Assembly (NCBI RefSeq): GCF_011068285.1
Contig: NZ_CP049616.1
Location: 4,360,001 to 4,424,000, forward strand
Direction of reading: 5' to 3'
DNA from: Flagellimonas oceani
Lineage (GTDB): Bacteria > Bacteroidota > Bacteroidia > Flavobacteriales > Flavobacteriaceae
Length of the DNA: 64,000 nucleotides
Position numbers and translations under genes: made by a program. Positions 1 through 9,293 of this stretch are shown here, in pieces. Within the stretch, counting starts at the first letter, position 1. Each line of letters starts with the position of its first letter. The notes beneath the pieces are model-generated. The model was given only the letters and a program-made list of their open reading frames with translations, made no database searches and was not told the origin of the DNA.

Positions 1-26
1 AACTTTGTCATATCCAATTAAACGAT

Positions 27-464
27 ATGTCGAATCAAGGAATCCACTCCAAGCTTGTTACCCTCTTCAGTCTTTTGCTGACCCTTCTTTTTGTGTATAC
101 AGCGGTAAGCAAACTGATCGAGCTGGACACCTTTCAATGGCGCATGGAACGGATGCCCTATATTGCCCCCTATGCCTCCTTGATATCATGGGCAGTACCC
201 TTTCTGGAATTGATCATTGCTGGCCTATTGTGGTTGCCCAGATACCAAATCATGGCACTCTATGCCAGCTTTGTCCTCTTGGGATGCTTTACCCTCTATA
301 TCGTTTTGGTCTTAAAATTCAGTGATACCGTCCCCTGTTCCTGTGGCGGGGTTATTTCAGCATTGGGATGGAGGGACCATGTCCTATTGAATGTATCATT
401 TATGGTCTTTGCTTTATTAGGGATCCTTTGGTCCAAGAAACACGATAATATCGAAACCTATTAA
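27..464 (+). CDS. MauE/DoxX-like small membrane protein
   Basis: A 145-residue protein with four predicted membrane helices (roughly residues 10-30, 50-68, 72-95 and 118-136). This size and layout match the MauE/DoxX-like membrane proteins of Bacteroidetes, which are thought to serve redox or quinone-linked steps at the inner membrane. A Cys-Ser-Cys-Gly-Gly motif near residue 104 faces the loop before the last helix and could be redox active; this is seen directly, while the role is inferred. The next gene, 71 bp downstream on the same strand, encodes a small exported DUF6520 protein that also carries two cysteines, so the two may work as a pair. The ATG at 27 is the first start in frame; the region upstream is outside the window. 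The function of this family in flavobacteria is not established. Confidence 0.65.
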   Translation: MSNQGIHSKLVTLFSLLLTLLFVYTAVSKLIELDTFQWRMERMPYIAPYASLISWAVPFLELIIAGLLWLPRYQIMALYASFVLLGCFTLYIVLVLKFSDTVPCSCGGVISALGWRDHVLLNVSFMVFALLGILWSKKHDNIETY

Positions 465-535
465 AATACTGTGCAGTGAAAGGGGAAGCCGAAAACCTAG
501 AATAGAGTAGGCATTCACTTATAATACTTAACATT

Positions 536-781
536 ATGAAAGGTAAATTTTTCAAATTGTTGTTACCGGCCTTCGCCATCCTCATGGCGGTCGGCCTGGC
601 CTTTGCCAACGAGAATGAGCGCGTGACACAAGAGGCTCATTATTTTCTTCCAGGACAGGGTTGGCAGACTGTCATGATTGAAGATGACTGTGGCCCAACA
701 GGGCAATTACCCTGTGAATTCAATGGGAATCAATTGTATTCAGAACCAGATTTCGCAAGTATTCCCCTGCGCAAACCTTGA
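536..781 (+). CDS. DUF6520 family small exported protein
   Basis: An 81-residue protein. Residues 1-25 form a signal-peptide-like stretch (Lys-rich start, hydrophobic core, Ala-Phe-Ala before the likely cleavage site), so the mature part would be about 56 residues outside the cytoplasm. The mature part has two cysteines nine residues apart (DDCGPTGQLPCEF), which could form a disulfide. I recognise the overall pattern as DUF6520, a family common in Flavobacteriaceae and of unknown function. It follows the MauE-like gene closely and ends just before a strong terminator, so the two probably form one transcription unit. The sequence gives no catalytic motif. Confidence 0.6.
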   Translation: MKGKFFKLLLPAFAILMAVGLAFANENERVTQEAHYFLPGQGWQTVMIEDDCGPTGQLPCEFNGNQLYSEPDFASIPLRKP

Positions 782-804
782 TTGGTTTTAAATGCCATTA
801 ACCC

Positions 805-833
805 AAAGGTGCCCGAATTCGGGCACCTTTTTT
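805..833 (+). terminator. Rho-independent terminator after the DUF6520 gene
   Basis: A perfect inverted repeat (AAAGGTGCCCG / CGGGCACCTTT) followed by more T residues, 23 bp after the DUF6520 stop codon. It closes the MauE-DUF6520 unit and faces the convergent metalloprotease gene. Confidence 0.85.
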
Positions 834-897
834 GACTAACTCAAACATCTCCCATGCAGAAGTATTAGTATACTTTGCTAAGGGAAAACTCTTCTGC

Positions 898-3216
898 TCA
901 AGGTAGGATAGTGTTGATTTTTTGAAGGCATAAAAGCCAATGTCCATTCACTTCTGTTCTCCGTCCCTTGTTCACATTCTTTTCCAATTTGGTCTTTAGT
1001 TCCAACAACCGCTCCGCCAATAGTCCTTTTGCATAATCGGTATAGTCGGTCAGCTGAGCATCGGAATTATAGACCGAAATTTCAATGTCCAGGATGGCCC
1101 CCAATCTTTCGATATAGGCCTTTTGGAGTTCCTGTATTCGTGGAGAGATATCCTTTTCGTTGTCCAGATTTTGGAATAGACCCTCCTGTACTCTTACCAG
1201 AAACTGTTCCAATAGCTTATTGTCCATCAGTCCTTCCATATATTCCAATCGTTTGAACCTTGGAGCCAGCAATAATTCGGTCATTAACTTAATTTGGTAT
1301 TCCGAGACCTTATCAGGAAAGGTGGTATACTTCACCTTTACCATAAAATCAGGATCGGTCAACCACTTTGGTGGGTGGAATGCGTTTTGAACCAAAAAGT
1401 CAATGGCTTCTTCCTGCTTGCTCCATGCAATGGGGTCGAACATATTTCCAGGCTGGTCCAAGGCTTGATATTGCAAGTCATAGCCACCGATGACCGATGC
1501 AACATGCTTCATGTGATCGTACCATAGATTGACGGATTTGTTGTACAGACGGAACAATCTTGCGTTGCCTGTTTCATTCGAGGTGGCACTGGGTATCATG
1601 GCGATGGCGCGCTCTACATTCCGCAGGGCCATGGAGGTACTGCGCACGGGGTCGTTGGTCTCGACCACTTCATCGGTCTTAGCTGGGCCGATGTCCTCAA
1701 ATCTTGTTTCATTGAACCGGTACCACGGAAAGGAATCCTGTAAACGAATCATGGTCTCCAACAGTTGGGATTCTTCTTCCTTAGTGGTACCAGATGGGAA
1801 CTCCTGATAACCCCATCTTATGGAATAGAGATCTGTGGGACCGACCTTGGGAATCAATAAGTTCGGAGGGATGTTATCCTTGGGTTGCGGGATATTGTTG
1901 TGCCTGGTATAGTTCATGACACTTGGGGTATGTCCCATAGTGGTCAACCAGTTCGGATCGGTTACTTGATCCACACCATAACTGTACTCTCCAAAATTTC
2001 CATCTTTAAGACCTAGGGCGTGTCCGGTCTCATGGGCCGTCAATCCTTGGAATAATCGTCCGGTCAAGTCATCAGGGAAGGGAAAGCTGCGCGCTCTTTT
2101 ATCCAAGGGAGCTGCCCGGATAAAATACCTTTCCTCCAGGGTCTCTCGGGAAGCGTTCAAAAAAATGTCTGCCTTTAAGATTTCACCTGTTCGGTCATCG
2201 ATGACACATCCAATGGTTCCCCCATATTCATTTTGCTCATAATCCCTAAAATAGCGTTTCTGCCCCCAATAAACTATATTGGTATTGATACTGAATTTAT
2301 CCCATTCGCTTAAACTATCGGTTTCTATAACCCGTATAGCATCTTTGAAGCCTGCAGCCTCTAAGGCAGGCAACCATTCCTCGATGCCCGCTTTAACATA
2401 GGGGCGCCATTTTTTAGGAATTTCAGGGGACAACAGAAAGGTAATGGGTTTGAAAGGAACGCTGCTGCTGTTGTCTTTATATTTTTTTATCAGCCGCCAC
2501 CTTCTAATATTGGCCCTGCTGTTATGGGTCCCATCGGGATGGATGCCATGTCGGATTCCATAAAGGTCCTCGCTATAATAACCCATTCGATAATCATGAG
2601 TTCTTGATTTCATGGGTTCAGGCAAAGTTGAAAAGCTAAAATACATGGGAAACGATACCTTTTCTTTTTTAGAGACCATTCCTCGTCGAATTTTGATGAT
2701 GACCTCGTTGTCACGGTCTTTGCTGTCCTCTACAAATGAAATATTAGGAATGGAGGGGCCAAAGGATACGCCAAGATATTGGGGCCATTCGACAATCTTG
2801 TTCAAGATCAAATCGGTGACATCGATGCGGTATCCCCTGGATTCATCTTGTTGTTGTTCCATGGGGAAAATGGCTAGTACATTGTCCATCAAAGCCCTGT
2901 CCGTTACCACGGGCAAAATAACCCCAGAAGTGGATGGAACACTAAGGGCCTTTAATATGATGTTATCCCTATGTCGGGCCCACGCTATTTGCATATAGCT
3001 ATTGGTCATTCCTTTAAAGCAGTTGAACAACATGGGTTGGTCCAATAATTTTTGGGGAATGTTGAGGAACAATTGGTCCCTTATGATTTCCGTGGTCAAA
3101 AAAACTGGGCTGTGATCACTATCTAGGACGGTTTTGAATTCCCCATTAAACGGTGAGGCTTTCAACTGCCCAAAGAGGAGGAATAAAAGAATAAAGGGTA
3201 ATTTGATATGTTTCAT
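898..3216 (-). CDS. Secreted zinc-dependent metalloprotease
   Basis: A 772-residue protein with an N-terminal signal peptide (residues 1-20, ending in LKA). The zinc site is HETGH at residues 395-399 within HETGHALGLKD; the third ligand position of the metzincin-type motif holds Asp instead of His. A later VMNY segment fits the Met-turn. This matches the large zinc-dependent metalloproteases of Bacteroidetes that carry DUF5117/DUF5118-like flanking regions; such proteins are exported and probably act on proteins or peptides at the cell surface. It lies 83 bp downstream of susD on the same strand, with a strong hairpin between, so it may be co-expressed with the SusCD transporter and feed it peptides. 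That coupling is inferred. The substrate cannot be read from the sequence. Confidence 0.8.
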   Translation of the reverse strand: MKHIKLPFILLFLLFGQLKASPFNGEFKTVLDSDHSPVFLTTEIIRDQLFLNIPQKLLDQPMLFNCFKGMTNSYMQIAWARHRDNIILKALSVPSTSGVILPVVTDRALMDNVLAIFPMEQQQDESRGYRIDVTDLILNKIVEWPQYLGVSFGPSIPNISFVEDSKDRDNEVIIKIRRGMVSKKEKVSFPMYFSFSTLPEPMKSRTHDYRMGYYSEDLYGIRHGIHPDGTHNSRANIRRWRLIKKYKDNSSSVPFKPITFLLSPEIPKKWRPYVKAGIEEWLPALEAAGFKDAIRVIETDSLSEWDKFSINTNIVYWGQKRYFRDYEQNEYGGTIGCVIDDRTGEILKADIFLNASRETLEERYFIRAAPLDKRARSFPFPDDLTGRLFQGLTAHETGHALGLKDGNFGEYSYGVDQVTDPNWLTTMGHTPSVMNYTRHNNIPQPKDNIPPNLLIPKVGPTDLYSIRWGYQEFPSGTTKEEESQLLETMIRLQDSFPWYRFNETRFEDIGPAKTDEVVETNDPVRSTSMALRNVERAIAMIPSATSNETGNARLFRLYNKSVNLWYDHMKHVASVIGGYDLQYQALDQPGNMFDPIAWSKQEEAIDFLVQNAFHPPKWLTDPDFMVKVKYTTFPDKVSEYQIKLMTELLLAPRFKRLEYMEGLMDNKLLEQFLVRVQEGLFQNLDNEKDISPRIQELQKAYIERLGAILDIEISVYNSDAQLTDYTDYAKGLLAERLLELKTKLEKNVNKGRRTEVNGHWLLCLQKINTILP

Positions 3217-3251
3217 CTTACGTTATGTTTTACTATTGAATTGACCCTATT

Positions 3252-3281
3252 ACAGGACCTTGTTATTGGACAAGGTCCTGT
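3252..3281. terminator. Perfect 12-bp hairpin between susD and the metalloprotease gene
   Basis: ACAGGACCTTGT and its exact complement flank a 6-nt loop. On the minus strand, the direction of transcription here, it lies 18 nt beyond the susD stop but has no T tract; the T tract (from 3290) is on the plus-strand side. It may be a processing or partial termination element that sets different levels for SusCD and the protease. Confidence 0.5.
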
Positions 3282-3299
3282 TATTGGTCTTTTTTTGTT

Positions 3300-4739
3300 T
3301 TAATAGCCTGCGTTTTGAGGCAATAGATTTGGATTGAGTTCCAATTGGGATTCTGGTATGGGTAGCAGTAGATTCGTGTCATTCCAATTGGGCTTGATGC
3401 CATCCAAGATGTTTGCCGCATTTCCAGTGCGTTTAAGGTCGAACCAACGATGTCCCTGTTCCGTAAAAAGTTCCAGTTGCCGTTCTTTCAGGATAGCTTC
3501 CAATAGTTCAGTCTGGGTGTTTGCTTGTGTGGTAGCAAGTCCTGCCCGCTCCCTGATCTGATTGAGGTCGTTCGCGGCCCCAATGAGATTTCCCAGACGG
3601 GCGCTTGCTTCTGCCCGGATCAAATACTGTTCGGCCAAACGGAACAAAATGGAATATTCCAAGGATTCCGTTTCATTGTAATCGGCCTTGTATTTGTGGG
3701 GGTAGTAAAACGTGATGGTGTCGTCCGTATCCGAGATGGGTTCGGTCCATTCCTCATACCTAAGGTCATTTTCTTCAAATGACGACAACAGCTCTTCGGT
3801 AAGGGCATAGGTCTGACCCGGGACCAATTCAATGGTCAATGTGCCTCCTTCACTTGTATTGATGGGAAATTGATCATCGGCCTGTAGCTGCCAAATGGTT
3901 TCTGTGGACGCTTTTAAGAAGACACGGTCAAGATCCATTTCCAATTGAAAGTTCTCCATCAAATCCGTTGCATAGGATACCGCCTGTTCCCAATCCCTAA
4001 CGTACAAATGCATTCGGGCCAAAAGGGCCTTGGCGGCATAGGCATCAGGAATGACCCTGTTGGACGTTACAGGTTCTTGGCCTTCCAAGAGCTCAACGGC
4101 TTCTTCCAAGTCCACAATGATATTGTCGTACACAGCAGATTCAGGCAATCGCGAAACCCTATTGTTCTCTTCATAATCCGTGGTCTTGATATAGGGCACA
4201 TCCCCAAATAGCCCAACCAATTGACTGTGCATGTAAGAGCGAATGAAAAGGGCCTCTCCCTTGAACTTGTTTCTTTCGGAACTGCTCAAGGCTTTGGATG
4301 ACTCCACGCCTTCAATGATGGCATTGGCCCCGTAGATCAGGCTGTAGGCCTGGTTCCACCATAGCTCCACTCGATTGTTGGTAGCGATAATGTTATGATT
4401 GTAGAATTGGGCCAGATCCACATTGAATCCATAATAGTCCAGTTCATCGGCATAAATGCCAAGGGTAGGGGTCAGGCCAAAGTTTCCAGATACCATCCCC
4501 TGCTCCCTCATGTTAAAATACAGATTGGCCATTGCGGATTCCACCGTGGCAGGGTCTTCAAATACGGTCTCAGCTATGAGAATGTTCTGTGGCGGATCGA
4601 CTTCAACGAATTCCGTACATCCCAAAAGCAACAAGCATTGCAGGATGAGGATCTGATAGGGTCTTGATAAAATGGGGTTCTTTACAAAGGACTTTATCGC
4701 TGTCCTTTTATGATATCTTGTTTTATCTATTTTTTTCAT
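3300..4739 (-). CDS. RagB/SusD family outer-membrane lipoprotein
   Basis: A 479-residue SusD-like substrate-binding lipoprotein. A hydrophobic segment ends in LLLLGC, so Cys41 is the likely lipidated residue; the stretch before it is unusually long and basic, and an internal start is possible. The C-terminal part has the typical SusD features: an AEQYLIRAEA segment in the helical repeat region, DLNQIRERAGL, and the closing ILKERQLELFTEQGHRWFDLKRTG signature. It sits 15 bp downstream of the susC gene and forms with it the outer-membrane lid-and-barrel importer. With 479 residues it is at the shorter end of the family. The protease downstream and the absence of any glycosidase suggest a peptide substrate, as for RagAB of Porphyromonas; this is inference. 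Confidence 0.93.
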   Translation of the reverse strand: MKKIDKTRYHKRTAIKSFVKNPILSRPYQILILQCLLLLGCTEFVEVDPPQNILIAETVFEDPATVESAMANLYFNMREQGMVSGNFGLTPTLGIYADELDYYGFNVDLAQFYNHNIIATNNRVELWWNQAYSLIYGANAIIEGVESSKALSSSERNKFKGEALFIRSYMHSQLVGLFGDVPYIKTTDYEENNRVSRLPESAVYDNIIVDLEEAVELLEGQEPVTSNRVIPDAYAAKALLARMHLYVRDWEQAVSYATDLMENFQLEMDLDRVFLKASTETIWQLQADDQFPINTSEGGTLTIELVPGQTYALTEELLSSFEENDLRYEEWTEPISDTDDTITFYYPHKYKADYNETESLEYSILFRLAEQYLIRAEASARLGNLIGAANDLNQIRERAGLATTQANTQTELLEAILKERQLELFTEQGHRWFDLKRTGNAANILDGIKPNWNDTNLLLPIPESQLELNPNLLPQNAGY

Positions 4740-4754
4740 CTTGAAAGGATTTGG

Positions 4755-7700
4755 TTAAAAACTGATTTGTAGGCCTAAAGTGAGCTGTCTTAGCGGAGGC
4801 AAGCGCGTGCTTGAGGGTTGTTCTGGATCTGGCCCGTAGTAATCGGTCAAGGTCCATAGGTTTTGTCCCTGCAGGTAGACGTTGATATCCAACCCATTCT
4901 CCATGGTGGGCAGCTTGTAGTTCAGGGAAATGTTCCTGAGACGGAGAAAGGAGGCGTCGGATACCGCGGCATTGCTACTCTGTTGGCGCCCCCCCAAATC
5001 CTCGACCGTTGTGAAACCACTGGAAGAGCGCTGATAGGTCGCAATATCCCCAGGCTGTTGCCATCTGTCCAATAGGGCTACGGGCACATTGCCCCTAAAC
5101 CCGGGGGTGGCATCGAAGCGGACCGCATTATAGGCCCGCTGTTTTTTGAACTGAAAGAACACGTCCAAGCTCAGGTTTCCCAAAGTGAAGGTGTTGCCCA
5201 TGCCCCCATACCACTTTGGGGCCAAATCTTCGATCCATTCCAAGTCCCCCGGATTACTGACCTCCCCATCTCCATCATAGTCCTCAAACTCATAGATGCC
5301 TGTCTCTGGATTGACACCGAGTGCATTGTAGAGCTTTACAATGGTCAAAGGTTCCCCGATGACATACCGATTGGCAAAAGTGGAGGATTCAAGGTCATCG
5401 AATTCGACCAGCTTATTTTTGGGAATGGTCAGGTTCAGGGTGGTGGACCATTGAAACTGCTTGGAACGGACATTGACCGTTCGTAGGTCCACCTCAAGTC
5501 CCGTGTTCTCGACCACAGCATCAAAATTGCCCGTTAATTGGGAAAAGCCAGTGGTGGCTGCCAAGGGAATCCCTACCAACTGATTGGAGGAACGGTTTCG
5601 GTACCAAGAGGTGTTAAGGAAAACCCGATCATTGAAAAACCCGAGTTCCAAGGCGGCTTCCAATTTTCGATTGGCCTCCCAGCCAAACTGTGGATTAAAT
5701 ATGCCTGAGGGTTCCAATAGGGTAGTGCCTGCATAGGATTCCCCGGAGACATTGTAGGTGTCCAAATAACGATAGTCACCAATGTTGTCACTTCCCGTGA
5801 TTCCATAACTGCCCCGAAGCTTTCCATGGCTCAAAAAGGAGCTTTCCTTAAAGAGGGCTTCCCTTGAAAAGATCCAGGCAAGGCCCACGGCGCCAAAGTT
5901 TCCGAACTGCCTTCCCGGACCAAAGCGGGAAGACCCGTCACGACGGCCCGTAAGGTTCAAAATATATCGGTCATACAATTTTAGGTTGATACGGCCGAAT
6001 AGGGCACTATAACGATAATCGGCATCCGAAGTGGAGAAGATTTCCAAGGATTGGGCTGCGGCCAAATTCTTAATCAGGCCATTATTGGGAAAGCCCCTTC
6101 CCCGCAGTACGATTTGATTCGAACTTTCTTGTTGGAAGGTAGTACCTACCAATATATCCAGCGAAAGCCTGTCCCAATGCTTCTTCCAGTTCAACTGCGG
6201 CTCCACGATCCATGATTCCCGCTCTGAGGCATTGGTGGTCAGATTGGAAAAGTTTTGTGGTGTGAGTCCCAGACCTGGGTTTCTGGCTGTATTGGGATTG
6301 GTGACATAGGAGTCCAATCGATAGCGGGTGAAGCCCATGCTGGACTTCAGTTCCAAGTTGGGCGTTATGGCGTAGGATAAAATCGCATTGGAGATAATGG
6401 TGTTGGTGGCAGCTACAAATTCCTCCTCCAAGGCGGCCAAGGGATTGTCCCAGGTATTGTTCTCCCAGTTCAGGTTGCCCTCCTCATCGAACAGGGCTGG
6501 GGCATTGGGTTCCAAGGAATAGGCTTGCTGGGTAAAGTCTGCTCCTGGCAATCGGTTATCCTCTCGGGTGTAACTACTGGAAAAGTTGATTTTGAACTTC
6601 CCATTTTTGGATCGGTGGGTCAGATTACTGTTCAAGCTTGCCTTTCTGTAATTGGCATCCCCGGGAAATACCGTGGTCTCTTTCAAATAACCGCCGCTGA
6701 CCAAGAATTGGGTCAGCTCGTTGCCGCCGGAAATGGAAAGCTGTGCATTCTGGCGATAGGCGGTACCTCCGATCAATTCCTTTTGCCAATCCGTATAACG
6801 ATTGTTGTCCCATACCGTAATATCGGGCCAAAAACCGTCAAGGGTAGGATTTTCCAATAGCGGGGTAAGCCCATCGTTGTCTATGCCTTCCCTACGGATT
6901 TCCAAATATTGTTGGCTGTTCATCAAGTCCAAGAAATTGGAAACCTCGCTTAGGGTGGTACTTAAATGGGCATCGAAGCGGGTTTTACCAGACTTTCCCT
7001 TTTTGGTGGTGATCAATACCACCCCATTCGCCCCACGGGAGCCGTAGATGGCCGTGGCATCAGCATCCTTCAATACTTCGATGCTTTCGATGTCGTTGGG
7101 ATTGATGGCGTTCAGGGGACTGATGTTCCCGATGATTTCGGTGGAGACACGAGGGGCTGCCAATGACTGGGAACCGTAAGGTACGCCGTCCACGATGTAA
7201 AGGGGGTCGGTAACTCCGTTGAGGAAGTTTCGGCCACGGACCTCTACAGAGAAACTACCTCCAGGGACTCCTGTGTTCTGCACAATGTTGACGCCCGATA
7301 GATGTCCCTGCATGGCTGCCAGTGGATTGGCCACGGGTTGTTTTTCCATGATTTCTGATTTGATGGTGGCGATACTTCCTGTCCGTTCCTTTTCGGAAAC
7401 CGTATAATAGCCCGCATTGAGGACTACTTCCCCTAACTGGGTGACATCTTCTTCCATTTGGACGTTGATGGTATTTCTTCCATCGATAGGGACTTCCAAG
7501 GTCCTAAAGCCTACTATGGAAAAGACCAAAAGGTCATTGTTGCCCGCTTGAATGCTGTAGGTACCGTCCATATCGGAAATGGTTCCCCGGTTAGTGGATG
7601 TTACCACTACATTGACTCCGCCCAAAGGCAGTCCATTCATATCGGTAATGGTACCAGAAATGGTATTTTGTGGTGGATCCAATGTTGTCCCTGCTACCAG

Positions 7701-7784
7701 TTTTTGGTGGAGTAGGGGAGCTAATAGGAGATGAAAGAACAGGAACATTTTGGTCCTGCTTATGTGTATTGATGAGTTCTTCAT
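4755..7784 (-). CDS. SusC/RagA family TonB-linked outer-membrane transporter
   Basis: A 1009-residue TonB-dependent barrel. In order: signal peptide (about 1-32), a carboxypeptidase-regulatory-like domain (ISGTITDMNGLPLGGVNVVV), the TonB-box region and plug domain with the VNIVQNTGVPGG segment, the DPLYIVDGVPYG SusC signature, the IESIEVLKDADATAIYGSRG segment near the plug end, and a long beta-barrel ending in an aromatic-rich strand that finishes in Phe. It imports a substrate captured by the SusD partner encoded just downstream. It is the first gene of the minus-strand unit and has a gene-free stretch of nearly 800 bp in front of it. No sigma/anti-sigma pair adjoins it, so its control must come from elsewhere or from that upstream region. 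Confidence 0.95.
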   Translation of the reverse strand: MKNSSIHISRTKMFLFFHLLLAPLLHQKLVAGTTLDPPQNTISGTITDMNGLPLGGVNVVVTSTNRGTISDMDGTYSIQAGNNDLLVFSIVGFRTLEVPIDGRNTINVQMEEDVTQLGEVVLNAGYYTVSEKERTGSIATIKSEIMEKQPVANPLAAMQGHLSGVNIVQNTGVPGGSFSVEVRGRNFLNGVTDPLYIVDGVPYGSQSLAAPRVSTEIIGNISPLNAINPNDIESIEVLKDADATAIYGSRGANGVVLITTKKGKSGKTRFDAHLSTTLSEVSNFLDLMNSQQYLEIRREGIDNDGLTPLLENPTLDGFWPDITVWDNNRYTDWQKELIGGTAYRQNAQLSISGGNELTQFLVSGGYLKETTVFPGDANYRKASLNSNLTHRSKNGKFKINFSSSYTREDNRLPGADFTQQAYSLEPNAPALFDEEGNLNWENNTWDNPLAALEEEFVAATNTIISNAILSYAITPNLELKSSMGFTRYRLDSYVTNPNTARNPGLGLTPQNFSNLTTNASERESWIVEPQLNWKKHWDRLSLDILVGTTFQQESSNQIVLRGRGFPNNGLIKNLAAAQSLEIFSTSDADYRYSALFGRINLKLYDRYILNLTGRRDGSSRFGPGRQFGNFGAVGLAWIFSREALFKESSFLSHGKLRGSYGITGSDNIGDYRYLDTYNVSGESYAGTTLLEPSGIFNPQFGWEANRKLEAALELGFFNDRVFLNTSWYRNRSSNQLVGIPLAATTGFSQLTGNFDAVVENTGLEVDLRTVNVRSKQFQWSTTLNLTIPKNKLVEFDDLESSTFANRYVIGEPLTIVKLYNALGVNPETGIYEFEDYDGDGEVSNPGDLEWIEDLAPKWYGGMGNTFTLGNLSLDVFFQFKKQRAYNAVRFDATPGFRGNVPVALLDRWQQPGDIATYQRSSSGFTTVEDLGGRQQSSNAAVSDASFLRLRNISLNYKLPTMENGLDINVYLQGQNLWTLTDYYGPDPEQPSSTRLPPLRQLTLGLQISF

Positions 7785-8575
7785 TGTTTTGAGTTCTTTT
7801 GATTAAAGCGTGAGTTAGATATTTCTTTTTCCTATGGGCAAATACTTAAGTCCATAGGTTTTTAGCCACACTGCCCAAAAAGTCAGGATAAAGCCGTAAC
7901 TTCCTTGAGGGCATTAAGGTTCGGACATAGGCCACCCTGTCCAAGTAGCAATGGCTCTTGGCAATAGGATTCCTAGAAGGAAAATGACTATGAAATTGTA
8001 TTAGGGCCGGATACCCTTAAAATGGATATGGTGAGCTATGGGACAAAAGGATATCGTAAACCGGAATAGTGTATCGTGTTTCCCATAACTATAGTCATGA
8101 ATGGATCAAATAGGATTCTTGGGCTTTTTCTTAAAGAGAATATCAAATAGGGTCAGGCCCGCTCTAGAATTGGAACCGACCGATGATGATATCTCTGTTA
8201 AAAAAACAAGTCTTTTGTTTCTCATAACCCATTGGTTGGGCGATGCCTCGAAAAGCAAAAGAAACTAAACGCTAAGAAAAAAGTTGATATGAACCTAAAC
8301 AAAAAAGGCGCGGAACTCAACTTACTGCACTAGGGGCACTGGTATGCCTTGGAAACAATAAGAGAGCCCACGCCCCGGGTCGTGAGCAATCTACTTATTA
8401 TCTCGTTTCCATAAAAATTACCAGTTTTCTAGTACGAGACTCTAAGCGAAAGCTTCAAATATGTTCTAAACGAAGAATCGCAAAATTACTTAATACTAAA
8501 ACGAATATAATAAAATTTTATACTTATTGTCAAACTTGACAATTTTTTTTCCTAAAAACCATAGACATTGCCTTT
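7785..8575. other. Gene-free region between susC and the HTH gene
   Basis: About 790 bp with no ORF that I can support. The part next to 7784 must hold the promoter and 5' leader of susC, but I found no good match to the flavobacterial -7 element on the minus strand. At 8289-8333 a 15-codon ORF (MNLNKKGAELNLLH) is followed by an alternative frame that stays open to about 8540; this may be a decayed gene, yet the product resembles nothing I know. A palindrome at 8527-8542 belongs to the HTH gene. The base composition shifts to A/T-rich from about 8400 on. Confidence 0.5.
8527..8542 (+). promoter_or_regulatory. Palindromic operator candidate upstream of the HTH gene
   Basis: TTGTCAAACTTGACAA has two exact 7-bp arms around a 2-bp centre and ends 33 bp before the ATG of the small HTH regulator. 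The position and the symmetry fit a site for autoregulation by that protein. Confidence 0.5.
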
Positions 8576-8812
8576 ATGAAAGATTGGAGGATGGCATATA
8601 GAAGAAAATTAGGAGAAAATCTCTTAAGGCTGATCAATGAGCGTGATACAGATGTTCAAACAGTTGCCTCCTTGGGTAATATCGAAAGTAAACAAGTCTA
8701 TAGAATCATTAGTGCCGAAAATGAACCTAAAGTAACAACCCTGCTTCCAATCGCCAAGGGTTTGGGGTTACATGTTAAAGTTTTATATGATTTTGATTTC
8801 GAAATTGAATAA
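8576..8812 (+). CDS. Small XRE-like helix-turn-helix regulator
   Basis: A 78-residue protein that consists of little more than a DNA-binding domain. Residues 10-70 show the five-helix XRE pattern: LGENLLRLINERDTDVQTVA, then a recognition-helix-like NIESKQVYRIISAE, then TTLLPIAKGLGLHV, which is the usual last helix of the Cro/CI fold. It has no effector domain, so it probably binds as a dimer to the palindrome just upstream and could control itself and neighbours. It stands at the left of an A/T-rich accessory patch that ends in an integrase, and may be the patch's own regulator. The ATG at 8576 is preceded by an A-rich leader typical of Bacteroidetes starts. Confidence 0.65.
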   Translation: MKDWRMAYRRKLGENLLRLINERDTDVQTVASLGNIESKQVYRIISAENEPKVTTLLPIAKGLGLHVKVLYDFDFEIE

Positions 8813-9071
8813 GAAAAATCAATAACTTCTAAATTTATCTAACCAAATAGCTTCTACCCTTTTTAAATTCCTTACAGAAATTCGCATTTTCCTTTTTTAG
8901 AAAATTCTTACATTTAACGTTGTCTCCCCCAACATTTTAATGAAGATTAGAAAACTATGCTTTTCCATTCCATTGAAAAACCTTTGCATAGCTGACCAAA
9001 TTGGCTGTATATGCTGAATAAAGTTGTGGATATAAACTAGTTAGCATTAATTTAAACCAACAATCGAAATT

Positions 9072-9293
9072 ATGAGTAAAGGAGCAAAAGTATTAGTAAC
9101 AATCGGAATTTTAATTGGATTTTTCTTTTTATTCGGAGCATTAACTTTCACAAGAAAAAGTGGAGGAAACGCAACCCCAGGAATATTTGGATTAATTCTA
9201 TTTGGTGGAATGATTGCCGGAATCAGAGCAGTTTGGAAAAAACCAACTGATGATAAAGACAATGATAATCACCAATTAGACAAAACCAGTTAA
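9072..9293 (+). CDS. Small two-helix membrane protein
   Basis: A 73-residue protein that I do not recognise. It has two hydrophobic helices (about residues 7-27 and 37-54) joined by a short Gly/Lys loop and a charged, Asp/Lys-rich tail, so it is probably an inner-membrane hairpin with both ends on the same side. Its stop codon shares one base with the start of the following J-domain gene (TAATG), which implies translational coupling. The codons are strongly A/T-rich compared with the housekeeping genes on both sides, suggesting acquisition from elsewhere. No function can be assigned. Confidence 0.6.
   Translation: MSKGAKVLVTIGILIGFFFLFGALTFTRKSGGNATPGIFGLILFGGMIAGIRAVWKKPTDDKDNDNHQLDKTS

Noticed and set aside
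841..897. Possible terminator of the metalloprotease gene from GCAGAAG and CTTCTGC
   Set aside because: The arms are short, the loop is long and no T tract follows on the minus strand.
8289..8540. Short ORF with a possible frameshifted continuation upstream of the HTH gene
   Set aside because: The joined product would need an added base in an A run and resembles no protein; I only note it as a possible relic.
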